Below the pieces are notes generated by a model. It was given only the letters and a program-made list of their open reading frames with translations, made no database searches and was not told the DNA's origin. DNA of 64,000 nucleotides from the NCBI RefSeq assembly GCF_014643375.1, contig NZ_BMJJ01000017.1, positions 18,227 through 82,226 on the forward strand. The letters run 5' to 3'. A program made the translations under genes and the position numbers. Shown in pieces: positions 25,964 to 34,022 of the stretch. This stretch comes from Aureimonas glaciei. GTDB taxonomy: Bacteria > Pseudomonadota > Alphaproteobacteria > Rhizobiales > Rhizobiaceae. Every line of letters begins with the position of its first letter. The first letter of the stretch is position 1.

Positions 25964-26487
25964 GCCGGATCGCTTCCCGCTCCCTGCCGGGCGGCCAGGC
26001 GCTTCTGCAAAATGCTCTCGGTCTCGCCATAGCCGGACTGGTAGTGATCCCGGACGATGTCCTTGGCGCCCAGCCACTGGTCGAGCGGCTGGCGGGCGGC
26101 CATGGCGTCGGGGACCTCGACCTCGTCGAAGCCGCAGGCCAGCGCTTCGGCGAACTGATCGGCGACGATCGGCCCGCGGACCCGGAGCGTTCCGGCAAAG
26201 CCGGCGCGGCGCAGGCGTTTCGCCAGCGACAGGCCGCGCCCGTCGGAAAAGGACGGGAAGGTCACGGCGATGAGGTCGACGCTGCCGAAAAAAGGCTCGA
26301 TCGCGGTGATCGGCGTGTCGTTGGCGACGAGGAGGCCCAGCCGCTCGTTGCGCCGGTCGGCGAGCGCCGCGTCGATGACGGTCAGGGGAACGAGGATCGG
26401 ACCGTCGGCGAGCGAGAGGGCCGCGACGTCGTCAACGGGGGTGTAGAGATCGGCGCGGGCGCCTTCATTGCCGACGAGGAGGCTCAT
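25960..26487 (-). CDS. DUF934 family protein of the sulfite reduction operon
   Basis: The 175-residue protein belongs to DUF934, almost always encoded between cysI and cysH in alphaproteobacteria. Typical parts are LLVANDTPI, LIAVTFPSFSDGRGLSLAKRLR, GTLRVRGPIVADQFAEALACGFDEVEV and a C-terminal helix. The role is unknown, though genetic context ties it to siroheme sulfite reductase maturation or electron supply. Both ends overlap neighbours by 4 bases (ATGA), which indicates tight coupling. Confidence 0.9.
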   Translation of the reverse strand: MSLLVGNEGARADLYTPVDDVAALSLADGPILVPLTVIDAALADRRNERLGLLVANDTPITAIEPFFGSVDLIAVTFPSFSDGRGLSLAKRLRRAGFAGTLRVRGPIVADQFAEALACGFDEVEVPDAMAARQPLDQWLGAKDIVRDHYQSGYGETESILQKRLAARQGAGSDPA

Positions 26488-28178
26488 GCCAGTTCCTCCA
26501 CGCTCGAACCGGTCCTGTCGGCGACATAGGCGGTGAAGCCCGCCTTGAAGGGCTCGAGGCCGGCGCGGCGCACGGTCTGGATGAACTCCTCGCCGTCCTG
26601 ACGCTCTTTCATGTAGACGGCGACGATCGCCTCGATCGCGCCGGAGACGTGCTCGCCGTCGATGCCGGGGCCGAGGCGCTCGCCGAGCGCGGCGTTCTCC
26701 GTGGCGTCGCCGCCGACGGTGATCTGGTAGTTCTCCTTGCCGGATTTCTCGAGACCGAGAATGCCGATATGGCCGACATGGTGGTGGCCGCAGGCATTGA
26801 TGCAGCCGGAGATCTTGATCTGCAGCGGGCCGATGTCCGACTGCCGCGCCTCGTCGCGGAACGTCTCGGCGATCTCCTGGGCGACGCCGATCGAGCGGGC
26901 GGTGGCGAGCGCGCAGTAGTCGAGGCCGGGGCAGGCGATGATGTCGGTGACGAGGCCGGCATTGGCGGTGGCGAGCCCCGCCGCCTTCAGTGCGGCATAG
27001 ACGTCCGGCAGGTCGTCGAGCCTGACGCTCGGCAGGACGAGGTTCTGCGAATGCGTGATGCGCAGCTCGTCGAAGGACCAGCGCTCGGCGATGTCGGCGA
27101 AGGCGCGCATCTGCTCGGCGGTCATGTCGCCGGGAACACCGCCGACCGGCTTCAGCGACACGGTGAGCGCGATATAGCCGGGCTGGCGATGGGCAAAGCC
27201 GTTCTGGGCGACGAAGCGGTCGAGGCCGGGATCGATCTGCCGGGCGGCGGCCAGAAGCTGCGAATGCTCCGGCAGGGTCTCGAATTCCGGGTTGGCGAAG
27301 TAGGCGGCGATGCGCTCGACTTCCTCTTCCGGCGCATTGATCGTCGGGCCGTTCAGCTGGGCATATTCGGCCTCGACGCGGCGGATGAACTCTTCCGGCC
27401 CGGTCTCATGGACCAGGATCTTCACCCGCGCCTTGTACTTGTTGTCGCGCCGGCCTTCCGAATTATAGACGCGCATCACGGCCTCCAGATAGGCCAGAAT
27501 CTCGGCCTTGGGCAGGAAGTCGCGGATGACCTTGCCGATCATCGGGGTGCGGCCAAGGCCGCCGCCGACGATGACTTCGTAGCCGATCTCCTGCGTCTCC
27601 GGATGCCGGCGCACGCGCAGGCCGATGTCGTGCACGAGGATCGCCGCGCGGTCGTGCTCGGCGCCGGTGACGGCGATCTTGAATTTGCGCGGCAGCCAGG
27701 CGAATTCCGGGTGCAGGCTCGACCACTGACGGATCAGCTCGGCGGTCGGGCGCGGGTCCTCGACCTCGTCCTTGGCGATGCCGGCGAACTGGTCGGCGGT
27801 GACGTTGCGGATGCAATTGCCTGAGGTCTGGATGCAGTGCATCTCGACATCGGCCAGAAGCCCGAGGATTTCCGGCACGTCCGACAGTTTCGGCCAGTTG
27901 AACTGGAGGTTCTGGCGCGTGGTGAAGTGGCCGTAGCCCTTGTCGAACTTTTCCGCGATCAGCGCGAGCTGGCGCAGCTGCTTGGAGCGCAGCGTGCCGT
28001 AGGGCACGGCGACGCGCAGCATGTAGGCGTGCAGCTGCAGATAGAGCCCGTTCTTCAGCCGCAGCGGCTTGAACTCGTCGTCCGACAGCGAGCCGTCGAG
28101 CCGGCGCTCGACCTGGCTGGTGAACTGGGCGACACGCTCGCGCACGAAACGCTCGTCGAATTCGTCATAACGGTACAT
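26484..28178 (-). CDS. cysI: Siroheme sulfite/nitrite reductase
   Basis: The 564-residue hemoprotein reduces sulfite to sulfide. Two half-repeats are seen, with TTRQNLQFNW in the first and THSQNLVLPS in the second. The four Cys for the [4Fe-4S]-siroheme centre are in ACPGLDYCALA and GCINACGHHH. Length and motifs match the single-gene CysI/NirA-like reductase of rhizobia. It starts at ATG 28178, 58 bases after the DUF2849 gene, and its stop overlaps DUF934. No cysG siroheme gene is adjacent, unlike some relatives. Confidence 0.94.
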   Translation of the reverse strand: MYRYDEFDERFVRERVAQFTSQVERRLDGSLSDDEFKPLRLKNGLYLQLHAYMLRVAVPYGTLRSKQLRQLALIAEKFDKGYGHFTTRQNLQFNWPKLSDVPEILGLLADVEMHCIQTSGNCIRNVTADQFAGIAKDEVEDPRPTAELIRQWSSLHPEFAWLPRKFKIAVTGAEHDRAAILVHDIGLRVRRHPETQEIGYEVIVGGGLGRTPMIGKVIRDFLPKAEILAYLEAVMRVYNSEGRRDNKYKARVKILVHETGPEEFIRRVEAEYAQLNGPTINAPEEEVERIAAYFANPEFETLPEHSQLLAAARQIDPGLDRFVAQNGFAHRQPGYIALTVSLKPVGGVPGDMTAEQMRAFADIAERWSFDELRITHSQNLVLPSVRLDDLPDVYAALKAAGLATANAGLVTDIIACPGLDYCALATARSIGVAQEIAETFRDEARQSDIGPLQIKISGCINACGHHHVGHIGILGLEKSGKENYQITVGGDATENAALGERLGPGIDGEHVSGAIEAIVAVYMKERQDGEEFIQTVRRAGLEPFKAGFTAYVADRTGSSVEELA

Positions 28179-28236
28179 CAGGCATCCTTTTCGGCTCGGC
28201 GGCGAAGCGGGGGAGGGCGCGTGCGGCCCTCGACGC

Positions 28237-28605
28237 TCACGCTTCGTAGTGGTTGCTGAATTCGGCTTTCTTGCCGTAATCGGGATGGATGCTCGGGCCC
28301 TTCTGGCGGATCAGCTCGCGAAAATGCCGGGCGACGGGCATGCCCGCGGCATCGATCGTCACCGGCACGAGATAGGCGTCGACGACGAGATTGGCCTTCA
28401 CGTCCACAGCGGCGCGCGCCTCCATGGCGGCGGCGGTCTCGGCATCGGCGCCGACCGCGGCCTTGGCCGGATCGCGCGTCCAGCCGTCGGCGGAGAGGAA
28501 GACGACGTCGCCGACGAGCAGATTGTTGGCGCTGAGCACGACGGGAAGCTGCGGCCCCTTGCTCTTCGGCGAGGCTTTCGGCCCTGCCTTCGCTTCATTC
28601 GCCAT
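28237..28605 (-). CDS. DUF2849 protein, first gene of the sulfate assimilation operon
   Basis: The 122-residue product matches DUF2849, found upstream of cysI in this order: PVVLSANNLLVGDVVFLSADGWT, then AYLVPVTIDAAGMPVARHFRE. It is a small soluble protein of unknown role, preceded here by a Lys/Pro-rich leader. AAGGA lies 7 bases before ATG 28605; the frame is open far upstream to 28908 through a repeat region and that extension is not credible. The promoter of the whole operon should lie in the following 150 bases, where ATAGAG and CTCTAT form a loose dyad. Confidence 0.9.
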   Translation of the reverse strand: MANEAKAGPKASPKSKGPQLPVVLSANNLLVGDVVFLSADGWTRDPAKAAVGADAETAAAMEARAAVDVKANLVVDAYLVPVTIDAAGMPVARHFRELIRQKGPSIHPDYGKKAEFSNHYEA

Positions 28606-28849
28606 GCCGAGATCCTTCACGCTGCTTCTGAGTGCCGCTGCATAGGCCTTTTCGCCCGGCGCGAAAACGCCGAGTTTGCGTTCGTTCTGAATAGAGTGCC
28701 TTGCGCCGACATGCGGCGGCGGGAATTCTCTATGTCGGGTCGGGAGAGGAACAATTTGCCACGGGGGGCGGCCGGCGCGCGATGGAGCGGTGGGGCAGAT
28801 GCTTGAGAGCAATGCCGTCCGGAACCGTTGGAGGAGCGGAACCGGCTTG

Positions 28850-28884
28850 GCATGGGTTCTCGGGTCAAGCCCGAGAATGACTAT
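28850..28884 (-). repeat. GTCATCCTCGGGCTTGACCCG-type palindromic repeat, inverted copy
   Basis: The unit reads CATGGGTTCTCGGGTCAAG and CCCGAGAATGACTAT. TCTCGGG and CCCGAGA form its stem. It is the reverse complement of the element at 28982-29018 with few differences and belongs to the family found at 52694-53205. Confidence 0.8.
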
Positions 28885-28981
28885 CCTGAGAGGATTTTGG
28901 CATTTCACCGGCGCCTCGGCGCCGGCTCACATCGCAGTTCGCCCACCTGCCGGACGGGTAAACGGGCTGCTACCCCCTGAG

Positions 28982-29018
28982 ATAGTCATCCTCGGGCTTG
29001 ACCCGAGGACCCATGCCG
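28982..29018 (+). repeat. GTCATCCTCGGGCTTGACCCG-type palindromic repeat, direct copy
   Basis: The unit reads ATAGTCATCCTCGGGCTTG and ACCCGAGGACCCATGCC, with CCTCGGG/CCCGAGG as stem. Together with the inverted copy about 100 bases to the left it makes a large inverted repeat between the cys leader and the ubiH-like gene end. Confidence 0.8.
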
Positions 29019-29057
29019 CAGCGTTGAACGCATGCGCTCCGGTGCCAGCGAGCCGCC

Positions 29058-30332
29058 TCAGATCGGCTCGCCCTGGAGCAATCTAGGGGAGGGGCCGCGG
29101 GTCATGCCGGCGGCCTGGCCGATGAAGAAATCCTTCAGCGGCGGGGCGCGGTCGACGAGGGAGAGGCCGAAGGAACGGGCCGCGCGCAGCAGCGGATTGT
29201 CGTTGGAGAAGAGGCGGTTCAACACGTCGGTGGTGACGCCCATCTGCACCGTGTCAAAGCGGCGCCAGCGCTGGTAGGTCTCCAGCACGTCGAGGGCGCC
29301 GATGTCGAGGCCGAGGCGGGCGGCGTCGACGACCACTTCGGCGAGCGCCGCGGCATCCTTGAAGCCGAGATTGAGGCCCTGGCCGGCGATCGGATGAATG
29401 CCGTGCGCGGCGTCGCCGGCGAGCGCGATGCGCGGCTTGACGAAGGCGCGCGCCAGCGTGAGGCCGAGCGGAAAAGCGCGCTTGCCGCCCTCGACGCGGA
29501 TCGTGCCGAGCTTGTGGCCGAAACGCTGCTCCAGCTCGAGCTCGAACATCATGGTATCGCCGGCGACGAGGCGTTCGGCCTCGCGCGTCGGTTCGGTCCA
29601 GACCAGCGAGGAGCGGTTGCCGGTGAGCGGCAGAATGGCGAAAGGGCCGGAGGGCAAAAAGTGCTCCTCGGCCCGACCGCCATGCGGGCGCTCGTGCGCG
29701 ACGGTGCAGACGATGCCGGACTGGCCGTAGTCCTTATGGACGACGGGAATGCCGGCCATGGCGCGGATCGCCGACTTGACCCCGTCGCAGGCGATGAGAA
29801 GTCTTGCCTCGACGCTGGCGCCGCCGGCGAGGTTGACGGTGATCGAGGCCGGGTTCTCCGCGATGCCGGTGACGCCGCTCGACGCCCGGATCTCGACGCC
29901 GAGGGCGGCGGCCCGCGCCCGGAGCGCGCCGTTGAGGGCGACGTTCGGCACCATGTGGGCAAAGGGTTCGCCCGGCTGGGCCTCGCCGCCGAAGGTGAGG
30001 AAGACGGGCCGCACCACGTCCGAGGTGCGGGAATCGGTGACGATCATCTCGTTGATCGGCTGCGCCTGCGGGAGGAGGTCGGCCCAGAGGCCGAGCTGCG
30101 TCAGCATGCGCACGGCGGCGGCGGCGATCGCCGAGGCGCGCTCGTCCTTCTGCCAGACGCCGGCCGGCGCGGCATCGACGACGAGGACCTTCAGGCCCGG
30201 GGCGGCGTCGGCAATGGCGACGGCCGTGGCGAGACCGACATAGCCGGCGCCGGCGACGACGATGTCGACCCGCTCGGGCGCGGCATGGCCCGGCGCGTCG
30301 GACGGCAAGGCGGTCGTGTCGGCTTGCGACAT
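29058..30332 (-). CDS. UbiH/UbiF/UbiL-family ubiquinone ring hydroxylase
   Basis: The 424-residue flavoprotein monooxygenase hydroxylates a ring position in ubiquinone synthesis. FAD motifs: VDIVVAGAGYVGLATAVAIA (about 22-41), ARLLIACDGVKSAIR, and ALAGDAAHGIHPIAGQGLNLGFKD. The ring position (C1, C5, C6) cannot be assigned because alphaproteobacteria use several combinations, including the multi-position enzyme UbiL. Family length is usual. It is divergent from the thioesterase gene; its 3' end lies next to the inverted repeat pair. Confidence 0.88.
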   Translation of the reverse strand: MSQADTTALPSDAPGHAAPERVDIVVAGAGYVGLATAVAIADAAPGLKVLVVDAAPAGVWQKDERASAIAAAAVRMLTQLGLWADLLPQAQPINEMIVTDSRTSDVVRPVFLTFGGEAQPGEPFAHMVPNVALNGALRARAAALGVEIRASSGVTGIAENPASITVNLAGGASVEARLLIACDGVKSAIRAMAGIPVVHKDYGQSGIVCTVAHERPHGGRAEEHFLPSGPFAILPLTGNRSSLVWTEPTREAERLVAGDTMMFELELEQRFGHKLGTIRVEGGKRAFPLGLTLARAFVKPRIALAGDAAHGIHPIAGQGLNLGFKDAAALAEVVVDAARLGLDIGALDVLETYQRWRRFDTVQMGVTTDVLNRLFSNDNPLLRAARSFGLSLVDRAPPLKDFFIGQAAGMTRGPSPRLLQGEPI

Positions 30333-30518
30333 AGGGGGGTCTCCTCGGCGGCTGCGCGGCCCATGGCCCGAACGGGGGCGTGCCCTGATCTAGGGGCGAA
30401 TGGCGCGCGGGACAACCGAAGAACGCCGCCGGGGCCGCCTTCCCGCCCGGCGCGACGAGTTGACGCCCCCGCGCCAAGCTGGTGCATAACGCCCAAGCCG
30501 TGATGGGCAGGAAGAGGA

Positions 30519-31415
30519 ATGACGGACATGGACGAGGGTGTGGCCAGGCTTCTGGAGATCCTGGATCTCGAGCGGATCGAGGAAAATCTCTTCCGCGGCG
30601 TCTCGCCGGTGCAGAGCTGGCAGCGGGTGTTCGGCGGGCAGGTGATCGCGCAGGCACTGGTCGCCGCGCAGCGCACCGTCGATCCCGAGCGCCAGGTGCA
30701 TTCGCTGCACGGCTATTTCATGCGGCCTGGCGATCCGAAGGTGCCGATCGTCTACGATGTCGACCGCATCCGCGACGGCGGCTCCTTCACCACGCGGCGG
30801 GTCGTGGCGATCCAGCACGGCGCGGCAATCTTCTCGCTCTCGGCCTCGTTCCAGCGGCACGAGGAGGGGCTGGTGCACCAGGCTGCCATGCCCGAAGTGC
30901 CGCATCCCGACGCCTTGCCGCACGGCGCCGAGCTCGCCGCCATGCTGCTCGACCGCGCGCCCGAGCCGGTGCAGCGCTACTGGCGGCGGCCGCGGCCGAT
31001 CGAGTTCCGGCCGGTCTCCTTCGCCCACTACCTCACCACCGACAAGCTCGAGCCGGTGCAGCAGATCTGGGTGCGGGCGCTGTCGGACATCGGCAACGAC
31101 CCGGCGCTGAACGCTGCAGTGCTCGCCTACCTCTCCGACATGACCCTGCTCGACACCGCCTTGTTCGCGCACGGCCTGTCGGTCTTCGACGCCGGCATCC
31201 AGGCGGCGAGCCTCGACCACTCGATGTGGTTCCACCGGCCGGTGAAGGTCTCCGACTGGCTGCTCTACGCCCAGGACAGCCCGAGCTCCTCCGGCGGGCG
31301 CGGGCTGACGCGCGGCTCGCTGTTTGCGCTCGATGGCGCTCTGGTCGCCTCGGTGGCGCAAGAGGGGCTGATCCGTCCCCGGCGACCGGCGCCTGAAAAC
31401 CAGGCATCTGCCTAG
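30519..31415 (+). CDS. tesB: Acyl-CoA thioesterase II
   Basis: The 298-residue double-hotdog protein hydrolyses medium and long acyl-CoAs to free acids. Diagnostic stretches are VFGGQVIAQALVAAQRTV, VHSLHGYFMRPGDP, FTTRRVVAIQHGAAIF in the first hotdog and AASLDHSMWFHRPVKVSDWLLY in the second, with the catalytic Asp in LDHSMWFH. Length fits TesB. GGAAGAGGA lies 4-5 bases before the ATG. It sits just upstream of the glnK regulatory region; in several relatives tesB also neighbours glnK-amtB. Confidence 0.95.
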   Translation: MTDMDEGVARLLEILDLERIEENLFRGVSPVQSWQRVFGGQVIAQALVAAQRTVDPERQVHSLHGYFMRPGDPKVPIVYDVDRIRDGGSFTTRRVVAIQHGAAIFSLSASFQRHEEGLVHQAAMPEVPHPDALPHGAELAAMLLDRAPEPVQRYWRRPRPIEFRPVSFAHYLTTDKLEPVQQIWVRALSDIGNDPALNAAVLAYLSDMTLLDTALFAHGLSVFDAGIQAASLDHSMWFHRPVKVSDWLLYAQDSPSSSGGRGLTRGSLFALDGALVASVAQEGLIRPRRPAPENQASA

Positions 31416-31435
31416 AACACTGGCAAATGCCGACG

Positions 31436-31481
31436 GATTGTGCGCTGCGGGATGGCGCGGGATCGGGCGATTGTGCGCCGC
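31436..31481 (+). promoter_or_regulatory. Paired 13-base direct repeats upstream of glnK
   Basis: GATTGTGCGCTGC (31436-31448) and GATTGTGCGCCGC (31469-31481) differ at one base and start 33 bases apart, about three helical turns. They lie 40-85 bases upstream of a sigma-54-like promoter, where NtrC-type activators bind. The core is not a clear NtrC consensus, so the binding protein is inferred only. Confidence 0.4.
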
Positions 31482-31520
31482 AGCGGCCCAAATACGGCAA
31501 AATCGCGACAGAGGTCGCAA

Positions 31521-31537
31521 TTGGCACGCGGCTTGGA
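31521..31537 (+). promoter_or_regulatory. Sigma-54-like promoter for glnK-amtB
   Basis: TTGGCACGCGGCTTGGA matches the -24 element TGGCACG exactly, and the -12 element TTGC(A/T) except for GG in place of GC. Spacing is correct. glnK-amtB is a classical RpoN/NtrC target in rhizobia. Confidence 0.5.
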
Positions 31538-31639
31538 TGGAGAAGGTCAGTCACCCTCCCGGACATGCCGTCCGGAGGGCAGATGGCTCGGCATAGCGGC
31601 GCCCGTTCGCCCGGCCGCCGCTCAAGATTCGAGGTGCAC

Positions 31640-31978
31640 ATGAAAATCGTGATGGCCATCATCAAGCCGTTCAAGCTCGACGAGGTGCGTGAAGCCCTGA
31701 CCGCCGTCGGCATCCAGGGTCTCACCGTGACGGAAGTGAAGGGCTACGGCCGCCAGAAGGGTCATACCGAGATCTATCGCGGCACCGAATACGCCGTGAG
31801 CTTCCTTCCCAAGCTGAAGGTCGAGGTCGCGGTCGCGTCCGACATGGTCGACCGGGCCGTGGAGGCGATCACCGTCGCCGCCAAGACCGGCCAGATCGGC
31901 GACGGCAAGATCTTCGTCTTCGGCATCGATTCCGCCGTGCGCATCCGCACCGGCGAAATCGACTCGAACGCCCTTTGA
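31640..31978 (+). CDS. glnK: PII nitrogen-regulatory protein
   Basis: The 112-residue trimeric PII signal protein binds ATP/ADP and 2-oxoglutarate and reports nitrogen status. It has KIVMAIIKPFKLDEVREAL at the N-terminus, the T-loop GRQKGHTEIYRGTEYAV with the uridylylation site Tyr51, and the C-terminal GDGKIFVF, RIRTGE signatures. Being adjacent to amtB it is GlnK rather than GlnB; when deuridylylated it should plug the AmtB channel. GAGG lies 5 bases before the ATG. amtB begins 17 bases after its stop. Confidence 0.95.
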   Translation: MKIVMAIIKPFKLDEVREALTAVGIQGLTVTEVKGYGRQKGHTEIYRGTEYAVSFLPKLKVEVAVASDMVDRAVEAITVAAKTGQIGDGKIFVFGIDSAVRIRTGEIDSNAL

Positions 31979-31995
31979 GAAAGGACCTCCTTCAT

Positions 31996-33378
31996 ATGCG
32001 TTTCGGTAAAATCCTCCTCTCGGCCGCGGTTCTCGCCGGCCTCGCCGCGACCGCGGCCTTCGCCCAGGACGCCGCCGCGCCGGCGGTCGATGCGGCCGCC
32101 GCTGCCGCGCCCGCGGCCCCGGCTGTTCCCAATCCTGGCAACACGACCTGGATGCTGATCTCCTCGATCCTCGTCCTGTTCATGACGGTTCCGGGCCTCG
32201 CCCTCTTCTACGGCGGCCTGGTGCGCGCCAAAAACATGCTGTCGGTGCTGATGCAGGTCACCATGATCACCGCGGTGATGATGATCGTCTGGGTCGTCTA
32301 CGGCTATTCCTTCGCCTTCGGCGGATCCACCAGCGCCTATTGGGGCGGCCTCGGCAAGCTCTTCCTCGCCGGCGTCACGACGGATTCGGTCTCGGCGACC
32401 TTCTCCTCGGAAGTCATCCCGGAATACGTCTTCATCTGCTTCCAGATGACCTTCGCCGCCATCACCCCGGCGCTCATCGTCGGCGCCTTCGCCGAGCGGG
32501 TGAAGTTCTCGGCGGTGATCCTGTTCTCGATCCTCTGGGCGACCTTCATCTACTTCCCCGTCGCGCACATGGTCTGGGACGCTGCCGGGCTGATCTTCAC
32601 CGGTGCGCATGCCGGCGGCATCGCCGCGCTCGACTTTGCCGGCGGCACGGTCGTGCACATCAACGCCGGCATCGCCGGCCTCGTCGGCTGCATCATGATC
32701 GGCAGGCGCACCGGTCTCGGCCGCGACATGATGGCGCCGCACTCGATGACGCTGACCATGGTCGGCGCCTCCATCCTCTGGGTCGGCTGGTTCGGCTTCA
32801 ACGCCGGTTCCAACCTCGAGGCCAATGGCGGCACCGCGCTCGCCATGATCAACACCTTCACGGCCACCGCCGGCGCCATCGTCGCCTGGGCCATCGTGGA
32901 GAGCTTTGGTCGCGGCAAGGCGTCGATGCTGGGCGCAGCGTCCGGCATGGTCGCCGGCCTCGTCGCGGTGACGCCCGCTGCCGGCCTGATCGGGCCGGTC
33001 GCGGCGATCTTCCTCGGCGGTTTCGCCTCGGTCGTCTGCTACTTCTTCGTGGCCGTCATCAAGCCGAAGTTCGGCTATGACGACGCGCTCGACGTCTTCG
33101 GCATCCACGGCATCGGCGGCATCATCGGCGCCATCGGCACCGGCATCCTGGCGAGCAGCTCGCTCGGCGGCGTCGGCTATGTCGAGGGCGTCAGCATGGG
33201 CGGCCAGGTCTACTCGCAGATCATCGCCGTGCTCATCACCATCGTGTGGAGCGGCGTCGGTTCGGTGATCCTGTTCAAGGTCGTCGACCTCATCATCGGC
33301 CTCCGGCCGACCGTCGAAGCCGAGCGCGAAGGCCTCGACATCACCTATCACGGCGAGGCGGCCTACCACGCCTCCTGA
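31996..33378 (+). CDS. amtB: Ammonium transporter
   Basis: A 460-residue Amt/Mep/Rh channel with a cleavable signal peptide (LLSAAVLAGLAATAAFAQ), an Ala/Pro-rich periplasmic leader and eleven hydrophobic helices. GLALFYGGLVRAKN is the family signature; the paired pore His residues lie in FPVAHMVWD and DVFGIHGIGG; the gating Phe pair region FYG/FICFQMTFA is present. It moves ammonium into the cell and is controlled by GlnK encoded just before it. ATG 31996 is chosen over a TTG overlapping the glnK stop. A strong bidirectional terminator follows. Confidence 0.95.
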   Translation: MRFGKILLSAAVLAGLAATAAFAQDAAAPAVDAAAAAAPAAPAVPNPGNTTWMLISSILVLFMTVPGLALFYGGLVRAKNMLSVLMQVTMITAVMMIVWVVYGYSFAFGGSTSAYWGGLGKLFLAGVTTDSVSATFSSEVIPEYVFICFQMTFAAITPALIVGAFAERVKFSAVILFSILWATFIYFPVAHMVWDAAGLIFTGAHAGGIAALDFAGGTVVHINAGIAGLVGCIMIGRRTGLGRDMMAPHSMTLTMVGASILWVGWFGFNAGSNLEANGGTALAMINTFTATAGAIVAWAIVESFGRGKASMLGAASGMVAGLVAVTPAAGLIGPVAAIFLGGFASVVCYFFVAVIKPKFGYDDALDVFGIHGIGGIIGAIGTGILASSSLGGVGYVEGVSMGGQVYSQIIAVLITIVWSGVGSVILFKVVDLIIGLRPTVEAEREGLDITYHGEAAYHAS

Positions 33379-33422
33379 CCCAGCCAGGGGGCGGCCATTC
33401 GGGTCGCCCTCCTGCCACGACG

Positions 33423-33458
33423 CGAAAAAGGGCGAGCCGCAAGGCCCGCCCTTTTTCG
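33423..33458. terminator. Bidirectional terminator between amtB and a GNAT gene
   Basis: CGAAAAAGGGCG, one mismatch, GCC, a GCAA tetraloop, GGC and CGCCCTTTTTCG form a 15-pair stem with A-run and T-run at both sides, fit to stop the convergent amtB and acetyltransferase transcripts. Confidence 0.92.
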
Positions 33459-33527
33459 TTGCTATGCTCCTGGCTCAGACTTCTTCGTTCCGGCCCCTTC
33501 GTTCCGGGGTCGGCGGGCGGGCCGTCG

Positions 33528-33806
33528 CTACTTCGCCAGGAGGCCCTGCCAGTCGGCATGCCCGGCGAACTTCCGGCGGGCGAAGGGACAGCGCGGATCG
33601 ACCTGCAGGCCCATTCGGCGGGCATAGTCGACCGCCGCGGTCACCAGCGTCTCGCCCATGCCCTCGCCGCGCCGCGACTCCGGAACGAAGGTATGATCGA
33701 TAACGATCGTGCGGGCGCGGGGGTGGAGATAGATCAGTTCGGCGCCGGGAACGTCCGCGGCGACGAATCGGCCGCCGGTCTCCGTCGCCTCGTGTCGGAT
33801 CTGCAT
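33528..33806 (-). CDS. Small GNAT-like N-acetyltransferase (YjdJ/GtnA type)
   Basis: The 92-residue protein is the short GCN5-related type (Acetyltransf_CG): RFVAADVPGAELIYL, TIVIDHTFVPESRRGEGMGETLV with the acetyl-CoA loop RRGEGMG, then a C-terminal CPFARRKFAGHADWQGLL. These minimal acetyltransferases are widespread; substrates are mostly unknown. It is convergent with amtB and divergent from ftsK. Confidence 0.9.
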   Translation of the reverse strand: MQIRHEATETGGRFVAADVPGAELIYLHPRARTIVIDHTFVPESRRGEGMGETLVTAAVDYARRMGLQVDPRCPFARRKFAGHADWQGLLAK

Positions 33807-33924
33807 GGCTGTCGTCCTCCATGAAACATGTTTGTCATAAAAATGGCGCAGCCGGGCCGCGGGGACAAGAGGCCGCAGGGCTCCTGCATGGCTGCCATGC
33901 CCTGGGCCGGCAACGATCGCTTAG

Positions 33925-33943
33925 GGTTAAAGAGGCTTTAACC
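33925..33943 (+). promoter_or_regulatory. CtrA-type binding site upstream of ftsK
   Basis: GGTTAAAG, AGG, CTTTAACC is a perfect 8-base inverted repeat that contains TTAA-N7-TTAAC, the consensus for the cell-cycle regulator CtrA. It lies 80 bases before the ftsK ATG. A GANTC methylation site (GATTC, 33979-33983) follows between it and the gene. Confidence 0.6.
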
Positions 33944-34022
33944 AGAGGCACTTACTCTGTCGTCAGCAAGGCCCCGGCGATTCTCGGGAGCCGATTGATG
34001 CGACGGAACGGGCGAATTGGCG

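Larger units (their letters stand above)
28606..29057. other. Intergenic region upstream of the cys operon, with an inverted repeat pair
   Basis: This region holds the cys operon leader (28606 to about 28750) and two inverted copies of a repeat element (28850-28884 and 28982-29018), listed separately. No gene with a ribosome site is visible. Confidence 0.5.
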
